From: a virus
DNA: 35,075 nucleotides
Virus record (IMG/VR): IMGVR_UViG_3300007734_000618
Coordinates: 1-35,075 of that record
Direction: 5' to 3' (one strand)
Below the pieces are notes generated by a model. The model had not been told where the DNA came from. It saw nothing but the letters and a program-made list of their open reading frames with translations, and did not search any database. The position numbers and the translations under genes are program-made. This document shows positions 24,590 to 30,960 of the stretch, one piece after another; positions within the stretch are counted from its first letter, which is position 1; every line of letters begins with the position of its first letter.

Positions 24590-24970
24590 ATGTACAAGCT
24601 CGGCGCGCGATCTAGACAGAGGCTCAAAGGCGTCCACGAAGACCTGGTGAAGGTCGTCGAGCGCGCCATTGAGATCACCACCGTAGACTTCACGGTGCTG
24701 GAGGGATTGCGCACGCCGGAGCGACAGAAGGCGCTGTACGAGGCCGGCGCGAGTCAGACCCTCAATGGCCGGCACATTACCGGCCACGCTGTCGATCTGG
24801 GCGCATGGATCGAGGACGAGGTGCGCTGGGACTGGCCCCTGTATCACAAGATCGCCAAGGCCATGAAAGAGGCCGCCAAGGAGCTGAATGTGGCCATCGT
24901 GTGGGGTGGTGACTGGAAGGGCTTTCCAGACGGCCCACACTTCGAGCTGGACCGGAGGAAATATCCATGA
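24590..24970 (+). CDS. Endolysin, M15-family peptidoglycan peptidase
   Basis: This 126-residue zinc peptidase would cut the peptide side chain of murein (L-Ala-D-Glu type in related phages). The zinc site is visible: H62 and D69 in the HxxGxAxD motif (RHITGHAVDLG) and H117 in GPHFEL. Length is normal for single-domain M15 endolysins. There is no signal peptide, so export needs the holin encoded next. Its stop overlaps the holin start (ATGA). Confidence 0.9.
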   Translation: MYKLGARSRQRLKGVHEDLVKVVERAIEITTVDFTVLEGLRTPERQKALYEAGASQTLNGRHITGHAVDLGAWIEDEVRWDWPLYHKIAKAMKEAAKELNVAIVWGGDWKGFPDGPHFELDRRKYP

Positions 24971-25338
24971 TGGAACCGTTGACCATTCTTGCAGCTCTTG
25001 GGCCATTGGCTGTTGACCTGGGCAAGTCGCTGATCGGGCGCTTCATCCAGACCGACGGCTACAAGCCGGTCAACGTGGACGAGTACGTCAAGATGCGCCA
25101 GTTCGATCTGGACATGTTCAAGGCGATGAATGACGCTGGAGGCACCAACCCCTCATACCCTTGGGTTGAGGCTGCTGTGCGCCTGATGCGGCCTGCTGTG
25201 GCCATGATTGTGCTGGGCACCTGGGCTGTGCTCAAGCTGTCTGGCCAGCCCAGTGATGCGGTGGACAATTTCGCTGCAGCCGTCGGCTTCTACCTGTTTG
25301 GCGATCGGACCCTGTTCTACTCCAGGCGCAAGACCTGA
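24967..25338 (+). CDS. Holin, 3-TM (GTA-type) family
   Basis: This 123-residue protein has an N-terminal hydrophobic helix (about 4-26), a strong membrane segment (about 66-91, RPAVAMIVLGTWAVLKL) and a C-terminal one (about 97-117, AVGFYLFGDRTLFY). This resembles the 3-TM holins first described in gene-transfer agents. It would permeabilise the inner membrane for the preceding endolysin. It is the last + strand gene and runs head-on into the leftward operon with three bases between stops. Confidence 0.78.
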   Translation: MMEPLTILAALGPLAVDLGKSLIGRFIQTDGYKPVNVDEYVKMRQFDLDMFKAMNDAGGTNPSYPWVEAAVRLMRPAVAMIVLGTWAVLKLSGQPSDAVDNFAAAVGFYLFGDRTLFYSRRKT

Positions 25339-25364
25339 CGATCAGGACGGCAGGCGCTCGCCTG
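25334..25364. terminator. Convergent-gene hairpins (weak, possibly bidirectional)
   Basis: CCTGA-CGA-TCAGG (25334-25346) holds both facing stop codons in its arms. CAGGCG-CT-CGCCTG (25351-25364) follows inside the end of the leftward gene. Neither is followed by a U-tract, so termination strength is doubtful, but no other structure separates the two converging units. Confidence 0.35.
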
Positions 25365-25539
25365 TCTCAAAGGCCTCGCGGCCGTCCATCGAGTGGTGCA
25401 GCCAGACGCCATCGTCCAGCGTCGGCTTGCACCAGCAACTGCCATTGGCCTCGTGCTCGCGCAGGTCGTTCAGCGGCACCACATGCCAGCCTGCACAGTT
25501 GCAGTCACGGCCCTGGCGACAGTTCTGGTTACAGCTCAT
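25342..25539 (-). CDS. Small Cys-rich conserved phage protein
   Basis: This 65-residue protein has an N-terminal cluster CNQNCRQGRDCNC and later CWCKPTLDDGVWLHHSMDGRE, a pattern seen in short uncharacterised phage proteins. The cysteines and histidines suggest a metal-stabilised fold. Start ATG 25539 is chosen because it forms an ATGA overlap with the upstream stop; a GTG at 25545 is the alternative. It is the last gene of the leftward unit. Confidence 0.7.
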   Translation of the reverse strand: MSCNQNCRQGRDCNCAGWHVVPLNDLREHEANGSCWCKPTLDDGVWLHHSMDGREAFETGERLPS

Positions 25540-25727
25540 CGGCACATCTTCTCACCGTTGTAGGCAGGCCAGCCGGCCTGACCTTTAGTCTGTTTCCACA
25601 GCTTGACCATCTCGCAGTATTCGGCCTCCTGGCGCTCGGCCTCTTCCAGATCGGACTGGCCGACGATGCCCATCGCAATGAACAGGCCAATGGCGGCCAG
25701 GATGACTTGGTAGCGTTTGATCTGCAT
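25536..25727 (-). CDS. Small single-pass membrane protein
   Basis: This 63-residue protein has one N-terminal membrane segment (about residues 6-22, YQVILAAIGLFIAMGIVG) and a charged tail with two Cys (YCEMVKLWKQT, MCR). AGGAG lies a few bases before the ATG. The layout recalls small membrane accessory proteins of phages (superinfection exclusion, lysis control), but no function can be assigned. Confidence 0.65.
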   Translation of the reverse strand: MQIKRYQVILAAIGLFIAMGIVGQSDLEEAERQEAEYCEMVKLWKQTKGQAGWPAYNGEKMCR

Positions 25728-25738
25728 GGTGGTCTCCT

Positions 25739-25918
25739 TCAGTCAGTGATCAGGCAGCCGTTCTCGATGCGCATGAAGCGCATCAGGTCCAGCTCGCGCG
25801 CCACCTCGACGATGTCCTGCTGGGCGCGCTTGGTCATGGCGCAGCGCTGGCAATAGGCCAGGATGCGCGCTGCGGTCTCGAAAGTGGGACCGAGTTCGAT
25901 GGTAGTGGTTGCATTCAC
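25739..25918 (-). CDS. Small hypothetical protein
   Basis: This 59-residue helical protein starts at GTG 25918, preferred because AAGGAG (25930-25925) lies 6 nt upstream; the frame stays open further upstream but has no better site. It shares GPTFET with the 73-residue protein at 31587-31808, hinting at distant relationship. It is the first gene after the promoter at 25953-25983. No function recognised. Confidence 0.6.
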   Translation of the reverse strand: MNATTTIELGPTFETAARILAYCQRCAMTKRAQQDIVEVARELDLMRFMRIENGCLITD

Positions 25919-25952
25919 GGTCAGCTCCTTGCTGGTTGGTTGCGATGACTGC

Positions 25953-25983
25953 ATCTTACCACGATTTCCCACAATCCATGCAA
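25953..25983 (-). promoter_or_regulatory. Leftward promoter for the last three genes
   Basis: On the - strand, TTGCAT (25983-25978) and TAAGAT (25958-25953) are separated by 19 bp, and TGG directly before the -10 makes it an extended -10. ATTGTGGGAAA (25975-25965) lies in the spacer; the same 11-mer occurs at 14909-14919. It would transcribe the genes from 25918 to 25342. Confidence 0.45.
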
Positions 25984-26001
25984 CTAGGTGAAAACACCTA
26001 G
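25984..26001 (-). terminator. Perfect 7-bp hairpin at the end of the upstream gene
   Basis: CTAGGTG-AAAA-CACCTAG is a perfect stem with a 4-nt loop that includes the stop codon of the leftward gene above. No long U-run follows on the - strand, so it may be a weak terminator or an operator next to the promoter it abuts. Confidence 0.4.
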
Positions 26002-26492
26002 ATGATCTCGACATCGTGCGGCCTGGTCCGGCCGTCCAGGATGGCGTGGATGCGCTTCTCGGTCAGGCGGTGGCAGCGATACATTGTCCTGGCCGGCAGC
26101 ACCTCCAGCAGCTCGGCGTAGCTGGCCAGGACGGCGCGCACGGCCTGGATGCCAGGACCGTCCAGTCTGATGGGCTTGCCTTCGCGCTTGTGGCGCTGGC
26201 CAGCCACGGCCAGGGCGCGCACAGCGTCCATCAGCAGGCCGCTGTCGTCGTCGCAGACCTTCATCTCGACCACCAGCGTCTCCAGCATGTTGACGGCGTC
26301 GCTGACCACCCGCCAGTCGTCTGTGCCTGGCTGATCTGCCGTCTCCAGGCTGTGCAGCCCCTCGTACATCCTGGTGAGCTGGTGCGTGCGGTACTCGGCC
26401 GGCATCGGCTCGGTGGGGCTGGCCAGCAGCTCGTCGAAGACGGTGTAGGTCTTCGGGCGCTGCGGCGGCTTACGCTTTCCTGACTTCCTCAT
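25998..26492 (-). CDS. Hypothetical helical phage protein
   Basis: This 164-residue protein has a basic N-terminus (KSGKRKPPQRPKTYTVFDELL) and a helical middle with a TMYRCHRLTEKRIHAILDG ending typical of small phage early proteins. Start ATG 26492 overlaps the previous stop (ATGA); the frame is open upstream but that stretch belongs to the neighbouring gene. No domain is recognised. Confidence 0.7.
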   Translation of the reverse strand: MRKSGKRKPPQRPKTYTVFDELLASPTEPMPAEYRTHQLTRMYEGLHSLETADQPGTDDWRVVSDAVNMLETLVVEMKVCDDDSGLLMDAVRALAVAGQRHKREGKPIRLDGPGIQAVRAVLASYAELLEVLPARTMYRCHRLTEKRIHAILDGRTRPHDVEII

Positions 26493-26659
26493 GCTCGCAC
26501 ATCCACCAGGCTGATGGCCTTGGTCTCGCGGTCCATGAACACGGCCACGGCGGTGGGCATCGGACCACCCATCGCACCACACACAGCGATGCAGATGGGC
26601 GTCGGCCGCAGAAACGCCAGCAGCATGTAGCGCTTGTCGTTCGGGCTGTCTGCGGCCAT
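26489..26659 (-). CDS. Small hypothetical protein
   Basis: This 56-residue protein has a short N-terminal charged part and two hydrophobic stretches (RPTPICIAVCGAMGG, PTAVAVFMD), most likely buried beta-strands. Its ATG at 26659 shares a base with the stop of the 43-residue gene upstream, and GAGG lies about 9 nt before it. It is part of the overlapping chain of tiny genes. Function unknown. Confidence 0.6.
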   Translation of the reverse strand: MAADSPNDKRYMLLAFLRPTPICIAVCGAMGGPMPTAVAVFMDRETKAISLVDVRA

Positions 26660-26790
26660 CAGTACGTCCTCCAGACCTCGATCTCGACGATCCACAGGTA
26701 CAGATGGAACTCGCCACGGTCGAAGCCGATGGCGAAGTACGGCCAGCGACGTGGGAACCATTGCACAGAGATGCGTGGGCGCAGCTTCAT
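26659..26790 (-). CDS. 43-residue aromatic-rich protein
   Basis: This frame, too short for usual gene-calling cut-offs, runs from ATG 26790 (in an ATGA overlap with the RHH gene) to a TGA overlapping the next ATG. The peptide has four Trp, several Phe/Tyr and many Arg (RPRISVQWFPRRWPYFAIGF, then WIVEIEVW) and looks like a small beta-hairpin fold. Tight overlaps on both sides make it a real gene with good likelihood. Role unknown. Confidence 0.65.
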   Translation of the reverse strand: MKLRPRISVQWFPRRWPYFAIGFDRGEFHLYLWIVEIEVWRTY

Positions 26791-26978
26791 GTGGTGGCCT
26801 CCTGCTGCTGGCTGGTCAGCCCCTGCTTGATGTAGTGCAGCACCTGGGCGGCCAGCGTCCTGGTGTCTGCCTCGGCCTGGCGGCGCAGCGCCAGCTCGAC
26901 ATCTGCCGGAATGCGGATCGTCATGTAGCGATCCTTGGTGGCAGACGCCGACGACTTGGAGGTGGTCGGCGCGTCCAT
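26787..26978 (-). CDS. Ribbon-helix-helix (Arc-like) DNA-binding protein
   Basis: This 63-residue protein has a polar N-terminal tail, then DRYMTIRIPADVELALRRQA (about 16-35) and a second helix about 38-53. That is the strand-helix-helix layout of RHH repressors, which bind DNA as dimers through the strand. It is embedded in the accessory cluster between the Tad2-like and tiny genes, so it may regulate that cluster. Overlaps on both sides indicate coupling. Confidence 0.75.
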   Translation of the reverse strand: MDAPTTSKSSASATKDRYMTIRIPADVELALRRQAEADTRTLAAQVLHYIKQGLTSQQQEATT

Positions 26979-27367
26979 CAGATCACCACCTTCCAGTCCT
27001 CGGCCAGCATGTCAGTCTGACTGGCCAACCACGGCACGCGCGCGCCAGGCGTGTTCTGGGCATCTGCCGGATAGTTCAGGAACACATAAGGCAGCGTCAT
27101 CTTGCTGTGCTCGTCAGGGCGCTGAAGCTCCAGCCACATGCCTTTGCCATTCCAGCCTGCTCGGCACACATGCATGCCTTTTTTCAGGCATTCGAGCGCC
27201 AGGCCAAAGGTCATGGCATCGCACTCGCGATAGGCGTCGTCGAATGCCTCCTGTGGCGACCAGGACTCATAGCCATCGGCGTAGCGCACGCGATAGCCTT
27301 CGCGGCCGGACTCGCTGTGCTTCTCTGGCACAGCGTGGATGATCTTGGTTCCGATGTAGCGTTTCAT
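26978..27367 (-). CDS. Tad2-type (DUF2829) protein, candidate anti-Thoeris sponge
   Basis: This 129-residue protein has an N-terminal extension (about 1-50: RYIGTKIIHA, YRVRYADGYESWSPQEAFDDAY) and a DUF2829 domain from 52. The latter shows MTFGLALECLKKG, RAGWNGKGMWL (69-79) and the hallmark PWLASQTDMLAEDW (112-125). Family members called Tad2 bind the cyclic ADP-ribose-type signal made by Thoeris and so block that abortive defence. Start ATG 27367 overlaps the previous stop. The family call is strong; activity, and whether the extension alters it, is inferred. Confidence 0.85.
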   Translation of the reverse strand: MKRYIGTKIIHAVPEKHSESGREGYRVRYADGYESWSPQEAFDDAYRECDAMTFGLALECLKKGMHVCRAGWNGKGMWLELQRPDEHSKMTLPYVFLNYPADAQNTPGARVPWLASQTDMLAEDWKVVI

Positions 27368-27609
27368 CAATCAGTCCCTCCAGGGTTGGTGATGGCAGCT
27401 TCCTCGAACATGTCAGCCGTGGCCTGGCCGGTGGCCAGTTCGACAGGGATGCCGTGGGTCAGCAGGCTGACCAGGTCGTCCTGGCCGGCGACTTCGATGT
27501 CGAACCTGGTCGAGGCGGCGTACTTGATCGCCTGGGCCTGGTTGGAAGCCCGGATCAGGCGGTGCTTGTTGGTCTCGGTGTCGGTCACCAAGTAGATGCG
27601 TGTGGTCAT
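27367..27609 (-). CDS. Small conserved phage early protein
   Basis: This 80-residue protein begins TRIYLVTDTETNKHRLIRAS and continues NQAQAIKYAA, a pattern common among short phage proteins of unknown role that sit in accessory early clusters. It is alpha/beta and lacks Cys, signal or membrane segments. It lies between the Acb2-like and Tad2-like genes and may share their expression. Confidence 0.68.
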   Translation of the reverse strand: MTTRIYLVTDTETNKHRLIRASNQAQAIKYAASTRFDIEVAGQDDLVSLLTHGIPVELATGQATADMFEEAAITNPGGTD

Positions 27610-27618
27610 GGTGGTCTT

Positions 27619-27858
27619 TCAGAATTTCCAGGTGGCTGCTTTGACTGCCCACATCTGGCCGGCCTGGATGTCAGTAATGGCCACGCTTGCCATGCGCGCG
27701 ATATCCGAGTTCGGCTGATTGGTGCGCAGCTCATGAATCTCGTCAATCAGGTCAGCGCACTTGCGCTTGATGGCATCGACGGTCGGATCGTTGCTGGGAT
27801 TGAATGTCAGGCCGACAGCTTTCTCGCCGAAGGTCATTTCGCGCTGTACTTCACTCAT
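27619..27858 (-). CDS. Acb2/Tad1 hairpin-domain protein, candidate cyclic-nucleotide sponge
   Basis: This 79-residue, two-helix protein has the pattern TFGEKAVGLTFNPS (9-22), a first helix ending DEIHELR and a second ARMASVAITDIQAGQMWAVKAATW. I associate this with the phage family now called Acb2/Tad1 hairpin (DUF7681). Characterised Acb2 proteins soak up CBASS cyclic oligonucleotides; Tad1 proteins soak up Thoeris signals. Start ATG 27858 overlaps the nuclease stop (ATGA), with AAGGAA upstream. Family membership is from memory of sequence patterns; ligand is unknown. Confidence 0.7.
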   Translation of the reverse strand: MSEVQREMTFGEKAVGLTFNPSNDPTVDAIKRKCADLIDEIHELRTNQPNSDIARMASVAITDIQAGQMWAVKAATWKF

Positions 27859-28217
27859 GGGATTTCCTTGTTGGTTGATGAAAAGGCGCGGATCAGCTCC
27901 TTGGCAGATTCCGCACCTTTTCCCACTATAACGCAATATCCCACACTTTCCAAGTATGCGATCCAGTCCTTCTGCTCTGGGCTGAGGCTGCCACCCTTGG
28001 CGCGCTTCATCTCGACCCACAGACGCCAGGCAGGCACGAACAGGTCCGGCACGCCAGAGGCCACGCCTTCGGCCTTCAGGCGGCCGGCTGTGGCCTTGCT
28101 GCGCGCGCCACCGTTGGGGATGGCATGGATGCGCACGCCTGGCCAGGTCTGGCGAAACCAGCGCACCAGCTCGCGCTGCTCTTCGTGCTCTGTTGGGATG
28201 CGGTCTGGCGTGCTCAA
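27855..28217 (-). CDS. VRR-NUC family nuclease
   Basis: This 120-residue PD-(D/E)XK-fold nuclease has the VRR-NUC pattern: IPNGGARSKATAGRLKAEG (33-51), catalytic D58 in GVPDLF, E69-x-K71 in WVEMKR and Q82 in SPEQKDW. Members cut branched or flapped DNA, for example as Holliday-junction resolvases. The start is taken as TTG 28217: AGGAG lies 8 nt upstream and the codon overlaps the previous stop. Near its end, bases 27925-27953 use rarer, AT-rich codons that coincide with a promoter-like element. Confidence 0.85.
   Translation of the reverse strand: MSTPDRIPTEHEEQRELVRWFRQTWPGVRIHAIPNGGARSKATAGRLKAEGVASGVPDLFVPAWRLWVEMKRAKGGSLSPEQKDWIAYLESVGYCVIVGKGAESAKELIRAFSSTNKEIP
27925..27953 (-). promoter_or_regulatory. 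Promoter-like element inside the VRR-NUC gene
   Basis: On the - strand, TTGGAA (27953-27948), a 17-bp spacer and TATAGT (27930-27925) fit a sigma70 promoter. Transcription would start near 27918, about 50 nt before the ribosome site of the Acb2-like gene. The overlapped codons (AGT, GGA, ATA) are unusual for this GC-rich gene. GTGGGA occurs twice here. Confidence 0.45.
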
Positions 28218-28411
28218 AATGGCAGCTCCTGTTCCCACTTGTCGCAGGCATCCAGCGTGGCGGCGAAGTCCTCTGGCGGCTTCATGAAGAACTCGACGCA
28301 CAGGCCGTCCACACCGTAGTGCTCGCAGGTGTGGCAGCACTTGGGCGGCCCGGCGCGCATCCACTCACGCCACTGGATCAGGAACTCTGGCTCTGGTGGT
28401 CTGGTGCTCAT
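28214..28411 (-). CDS. Small Cys-rich (zinc-finger-like) protein
   Basis: This 65-residue protein has CCHTCEHYGVDGLCVEFFMK (about 25-44) plus a later Cys (DACDKW), a spacing suited to a zinc site and familiar from short phage proteins of unknown role. Its ATG overlaps the stop of the HslV-like gene and its stop overlaps the nuclease start, so the three are tightly coupled. Confidence 0.7.
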   Translation of the reverse strand: MSTRPPEPEFLIQWREWMRAGPPKCCHTCEHYGVDGLCVEFFMKPPEDFAATLDACDKWEQELPF

Positions 28412-28857
28412 GGTCGCACCCCCACAGCCTCAACAATTCCACCAGTTCCGTTGTCAAACTCAGCCGCCAGCATGACTGCCTCCTTGGCAGTCTTGCCGAG
28501 AAACATGGCGGCCAAGGCAAAGTCGCGCCCAGAACCCACAGCATGGAAGCCACGTCCAACCGGTACAAAGAACCCGCCTGCGTGCTTAAAAGCCTGGCTT
28601 GTGCCAAGTTGCACAAGCAGGATTGCAGGGTCGTTCTCCGCTTTCTCGTAGTCAGGATAGCCATGATCCATCACATCATCAAAGGTCATGGACTTGACCT
28701 GCTTCCACCACTTGAGCATGTGGTGCTGCATGCCTGCGCCACCGGCCACAAAGTCAGTGCCGAAATACAGCTTGGACGCATGATCAAACAAGCCATAGTT
28801 GTCCTCGTGCAGCGTGTCCGCTGCGATGGTCTTACCATCGAATGCAATGGTTGTCAT
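28408..28857 (-). CDS. HslV/proteasome-like Ntn peptidase
   Basis: This 149-residue protein begins MTTIAFDGKTIAADT, so removal of Met would expose Thr2 as the N-terminal nucleophile, as in HslV and proteasome beta subunits. Later segments SGRDFALAAMFLG and KEAVMLAAEFDNGTGG match the fold's conserved C-terminal part. No unfoldase partner is encoded nearby, so it may use host HslU, digest small host proteins on its own, or have been repurposed. The fold call is good; the substrate is unknown. Confidence 0.8.
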   Translation of the reverse strand: MTTIAFDGKTIAADTLHEDNYGLFDHASKLYFGTDFVAGGAGMQHHMLKWWKQVKSMTFDDVMDHGYPDYEKAENDPAILLVQLGTSQAFKHAGGFFVPVGRGFHAVGSGRDFALAAMFLGKTAKEAVMLAAEFDNGTGGIVEAVGVRP

Positions 28858-28946
28858 GTGTTCTGACCTCCAAATTCACCCAAGCATTTTTTGCAGACGA
28901 TCAGTCCGCGCATCGCTCTGCGATATCCACAATGCTCACATATCAT
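28854..28946 (-). CDS. 30-residue zinc-ribbon peptide
   Basis: A very short frame from ATG 28946 has AAGGAG (28958-28953) 6 nt upstream and ends in an ATGA overlap with the HslV-like gene. Its own ATG overlaps the stop of the sigma-like gene. The peptide holds C3-x2-C6 and C18-x2-C21, a complete four-cysteine zinc ribbon. Perfect ribosome site, overlaps at both ends and the intact motif make it a convincing gene. It may be a tiny transcription or translation modulator. Confidence 0.72.
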   Translation of the reverse strand: MICEHCGYRRAMRGLIVCKKCLGEFGGQNT

Positions 28947-29371
28947 TTGCTTCTCCTTTGTTCATGCTTCCACCAAAACCAGGGAATCACCCTGTCGTCT
29001 ACTTCCCACATCGGCACGCCAGTCAGCTCTGACTGGTGCTTGCGAAACCTGCGCATCGCCTTCATCAGAATCTGGCGCACACGTTCCTGCGTGCGGCCCA
29101 TCACCTCGCCTGCCTCGCGCAGCGTGTGGTTGTCCAACACGCACAAGATGACCACCTGCTCCTCCTGCTCTGTCAGCGGCGTGATGGCCACCAGGCGGCG
29201 CGCAAAGTCCTGCCTGATCCACAGATCAGGATCGGTCTGAGTCGGCCACCAGGAATCAATCGGCTCGCATGGCTCTGGCTCGATGTGGCGGCTGTACCAG
29301 ATGGCCTTGACCTCGCTAGACAGGCTGGCCACACCCAGCTTGCCATAGTGCGGAAGGGCGCGGCCTCTCAC
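28943..29371 (-). CDS. Sigma-70 region 4-like regulator
   Basis: This 142-residue protein contains, at about 63-111, LTEQEEQVVILCVLDNHTLREAGEVMGRTQERVRQILMKAMRRF, a full sigma region-4 helix-turn-helix that reads -35 DNA. Regions 2 and 3 are absent, and flanks are Trp-rich. It may act as a phage activator or a sigma appropriator that redirects host RNA polymerase to middle or late promoters. Start GTG 29371 has GGAGG 5 nt upstream and overlaps the helicase stop; GTG 29377 is the alternative. Confidence 0.78.
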   Translation of the reverse strand: MRGRALPHYGKLGVASLSSEVKAIWYSRHIEPEPCEPIDSWWPTQTDPDLWIRQDFARRLVAITPLTEQEEQVVILCVLDNHTLREAGEVMGRTQERVRQILMKAMRRFRKHQSELTGVPMWEVDDRVIPWFWWKHEQRRSK

Positions 29372-30960
29372 TCCCACCTCCGGCGCATCACTCTGAAAAA
29401 CTTGCCATCGCGCTTGAACTCGATGCTGCGCGGTGGCTGCGTCTGGTTGAGGTTGGCGACCATCTCCTCCAGCGTCTGGACGTTCAGGCCGCCTGGTGCG
29501 ATCTGGCCACGCTCGGCCATTGTCACGAGCTGCTGCATGGCCTTCTGGCCAGCATATCCCTCGTGCATGATCGGCAGGTACTCGGTGATGGCCGGATCGC
29601 TCAGGCCACCGTAGTAGGTGACGGCGATCATCTCCTTGCCACTGGCGCGGCTGACGTGCTTGCGCCAGGTCCAGCCGGTGACATCGAGATCGATGCCTTC
29701 CAGGCCCATGATGTCGTCCTGGCGCAGCTCCAGCTTGCGCTTCTCAGGCTCAGGGAATGCGTGGCCACAGGCCGAGCACACGCGCGCTGCAATGGCGCAC
29801 AGCTCGCCACAGTTATCGCAGACCTTCACTGGTGCCTCGCCATTGCCTTCTCCGGCCTTCTTGGGCGGCTGCACGGCCGTGATCGGCCCATGCGTGGCCA
29901 CCACGCCAGCGAAGTCCAGCACCAGGCAGTGGTCGGTGTGGCTCTTGACCCGCATGCCGCGGCCTGCCATCTGCACATAGAGGCTCGCGCTCATGGTCGG
30001 ACGCAGCATGGCGATCAGGTCGATGTCAGGGTAGTCGAAGCCGGTGGTCAGCACGTTGGCATTGGTCAGGGCGCGCAGCCGGCCGGCCTTGAAGTCAGCC
30101 AGGAGCTGCTCGCGCTCCTTCTTGGGCGTCTCGCCAGTCACGCAGGCCGCAGGGATGCCGTGGATGGTGCTCAAGACGAAGGTTACGTTCTCGGCGTGCT
30201 TGACACCAGCGCAGAAGAACAGCCAGGCCTTGCGCTCGCCGGCCAGCTCGATCACCTCCTGCACCACGGCCAAGTTGTTGGCGTCGGTGTTCACGGCCGC
30301 CTGCAGCTCGGCCTCGATGAACTCACCGCCACGCTTGTGGACGCCAGAGGTGTCCAGCTTGGCCTTGGTGACCTTGCTGCGCAGCGGTGCCAGGTAGTTC
30401 TTGAAGACCAGCTCCTCGATGCTGACCGGCTCGATCAGGTCGTCGAACAGTGCCGGCTTGTCAGTGATCAAGCCGTGGCCAAGGCGGTAGGGCGTGGCCG
30501 TCAGGCCCACCACCCGCAGCGCAGGGTTGATGGCCTTCAGCTCGCCAAGCAGCTTGCGGTATCCACCCTCGTCCTTGTGGTTGACCAGGTGGCACTCGTC
30601 GATGATCACCAGGTCAATGTGGCCCAGCTCGCGCGCCTTGCTGCGCACCGACTGGATGCCGGCGAAGGTGATCGGCTCGCCGAGCTGCTTCTTGCCGATG
30701 CTGGCGCTGTAGATGCCCATCGGCGCGCCTGGCCAGTGCAGGCGCATCTTCTCAGCGTTCTGCTCGATCAGCTCCTTGACGTGCGTTAGCATCAGCACGC
30801 GCGTCTCTGGCCAGTTCTGCAAGGCGTCCTTGCACAGGGCGGCGACGATGTGGCTCTTGCCGGAGCCGGTTGGCAGCACCAGGCATGGGTTGCCTCGGCC
30901 ACCAGCCTCGAACCATGCGTAGAGCACGTCGATGGCGCGCTGTTGGTACTCACGCAGCAT
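29368..30960 (-). CDS. DEAH-box superfamily 2 helicase with zinc ribbon
   Basis: This 530-residue ATPase has Walker A TGSGKS (31-36), DECH (121-124), motif III LTATP (153-157) and motif VI QMAGRGMR (330-337). The usual SF2 lobe pair is followed by a four-Cys zinc ribbon (C381, C384, C395, C398) and an extra C-terminal domain. Res/SSL2-like phage helicases of this size act in replication or recombination, possibly replication-fork restart with the nearby nucleases. It overlaps the gene upstream by 11 bp. Confidence 0.9.
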   Translation of the reverse strand: MLREYQQRAIDVLYAWFEAGGRGNPCLVLPTGSGKSHIVAALCKDALQNWPETRVLMLTHVKELIEQNAEKMRLHWPGAPMGIYSASIGKKQLGEPITFAGIQSVRSKARELGHIDLVIIDECHLVNHKDEGGYRKLLGELKAINPALRVVGLTATPYRLGHGLITDKPALFDDLIEPVSIEELVFKNYLAPLRSKVTKAKLDTSGVHKRGGEFIEAELQAAVNTDANNLAVVQEVIELAGERKAWLFFCAGVKHAENVTFVLSTIHGIPAACVTGETPKKEREQLLADFKAGRLRALTNANVLTTGFDYPDIDLIAMLRPTMSASLYVQMAGRGMRVKSHTDHCLVLDFAGVVATHGPITAVQPPKKAGEGNGEAPVKVCDNCGELCAIAARVCSACGHAFPEPEKRKLELRQDDIMGLEGIDLDVTGWTWRKHVSRASGKEMIAVTYYGGLSDPAITEYLPIMHEGYAGQKAMQQLVTMAERGQIAPGGLNVQTLEEMVANLNQTQPPRSIEFKRDGKFFRVMRRRWE

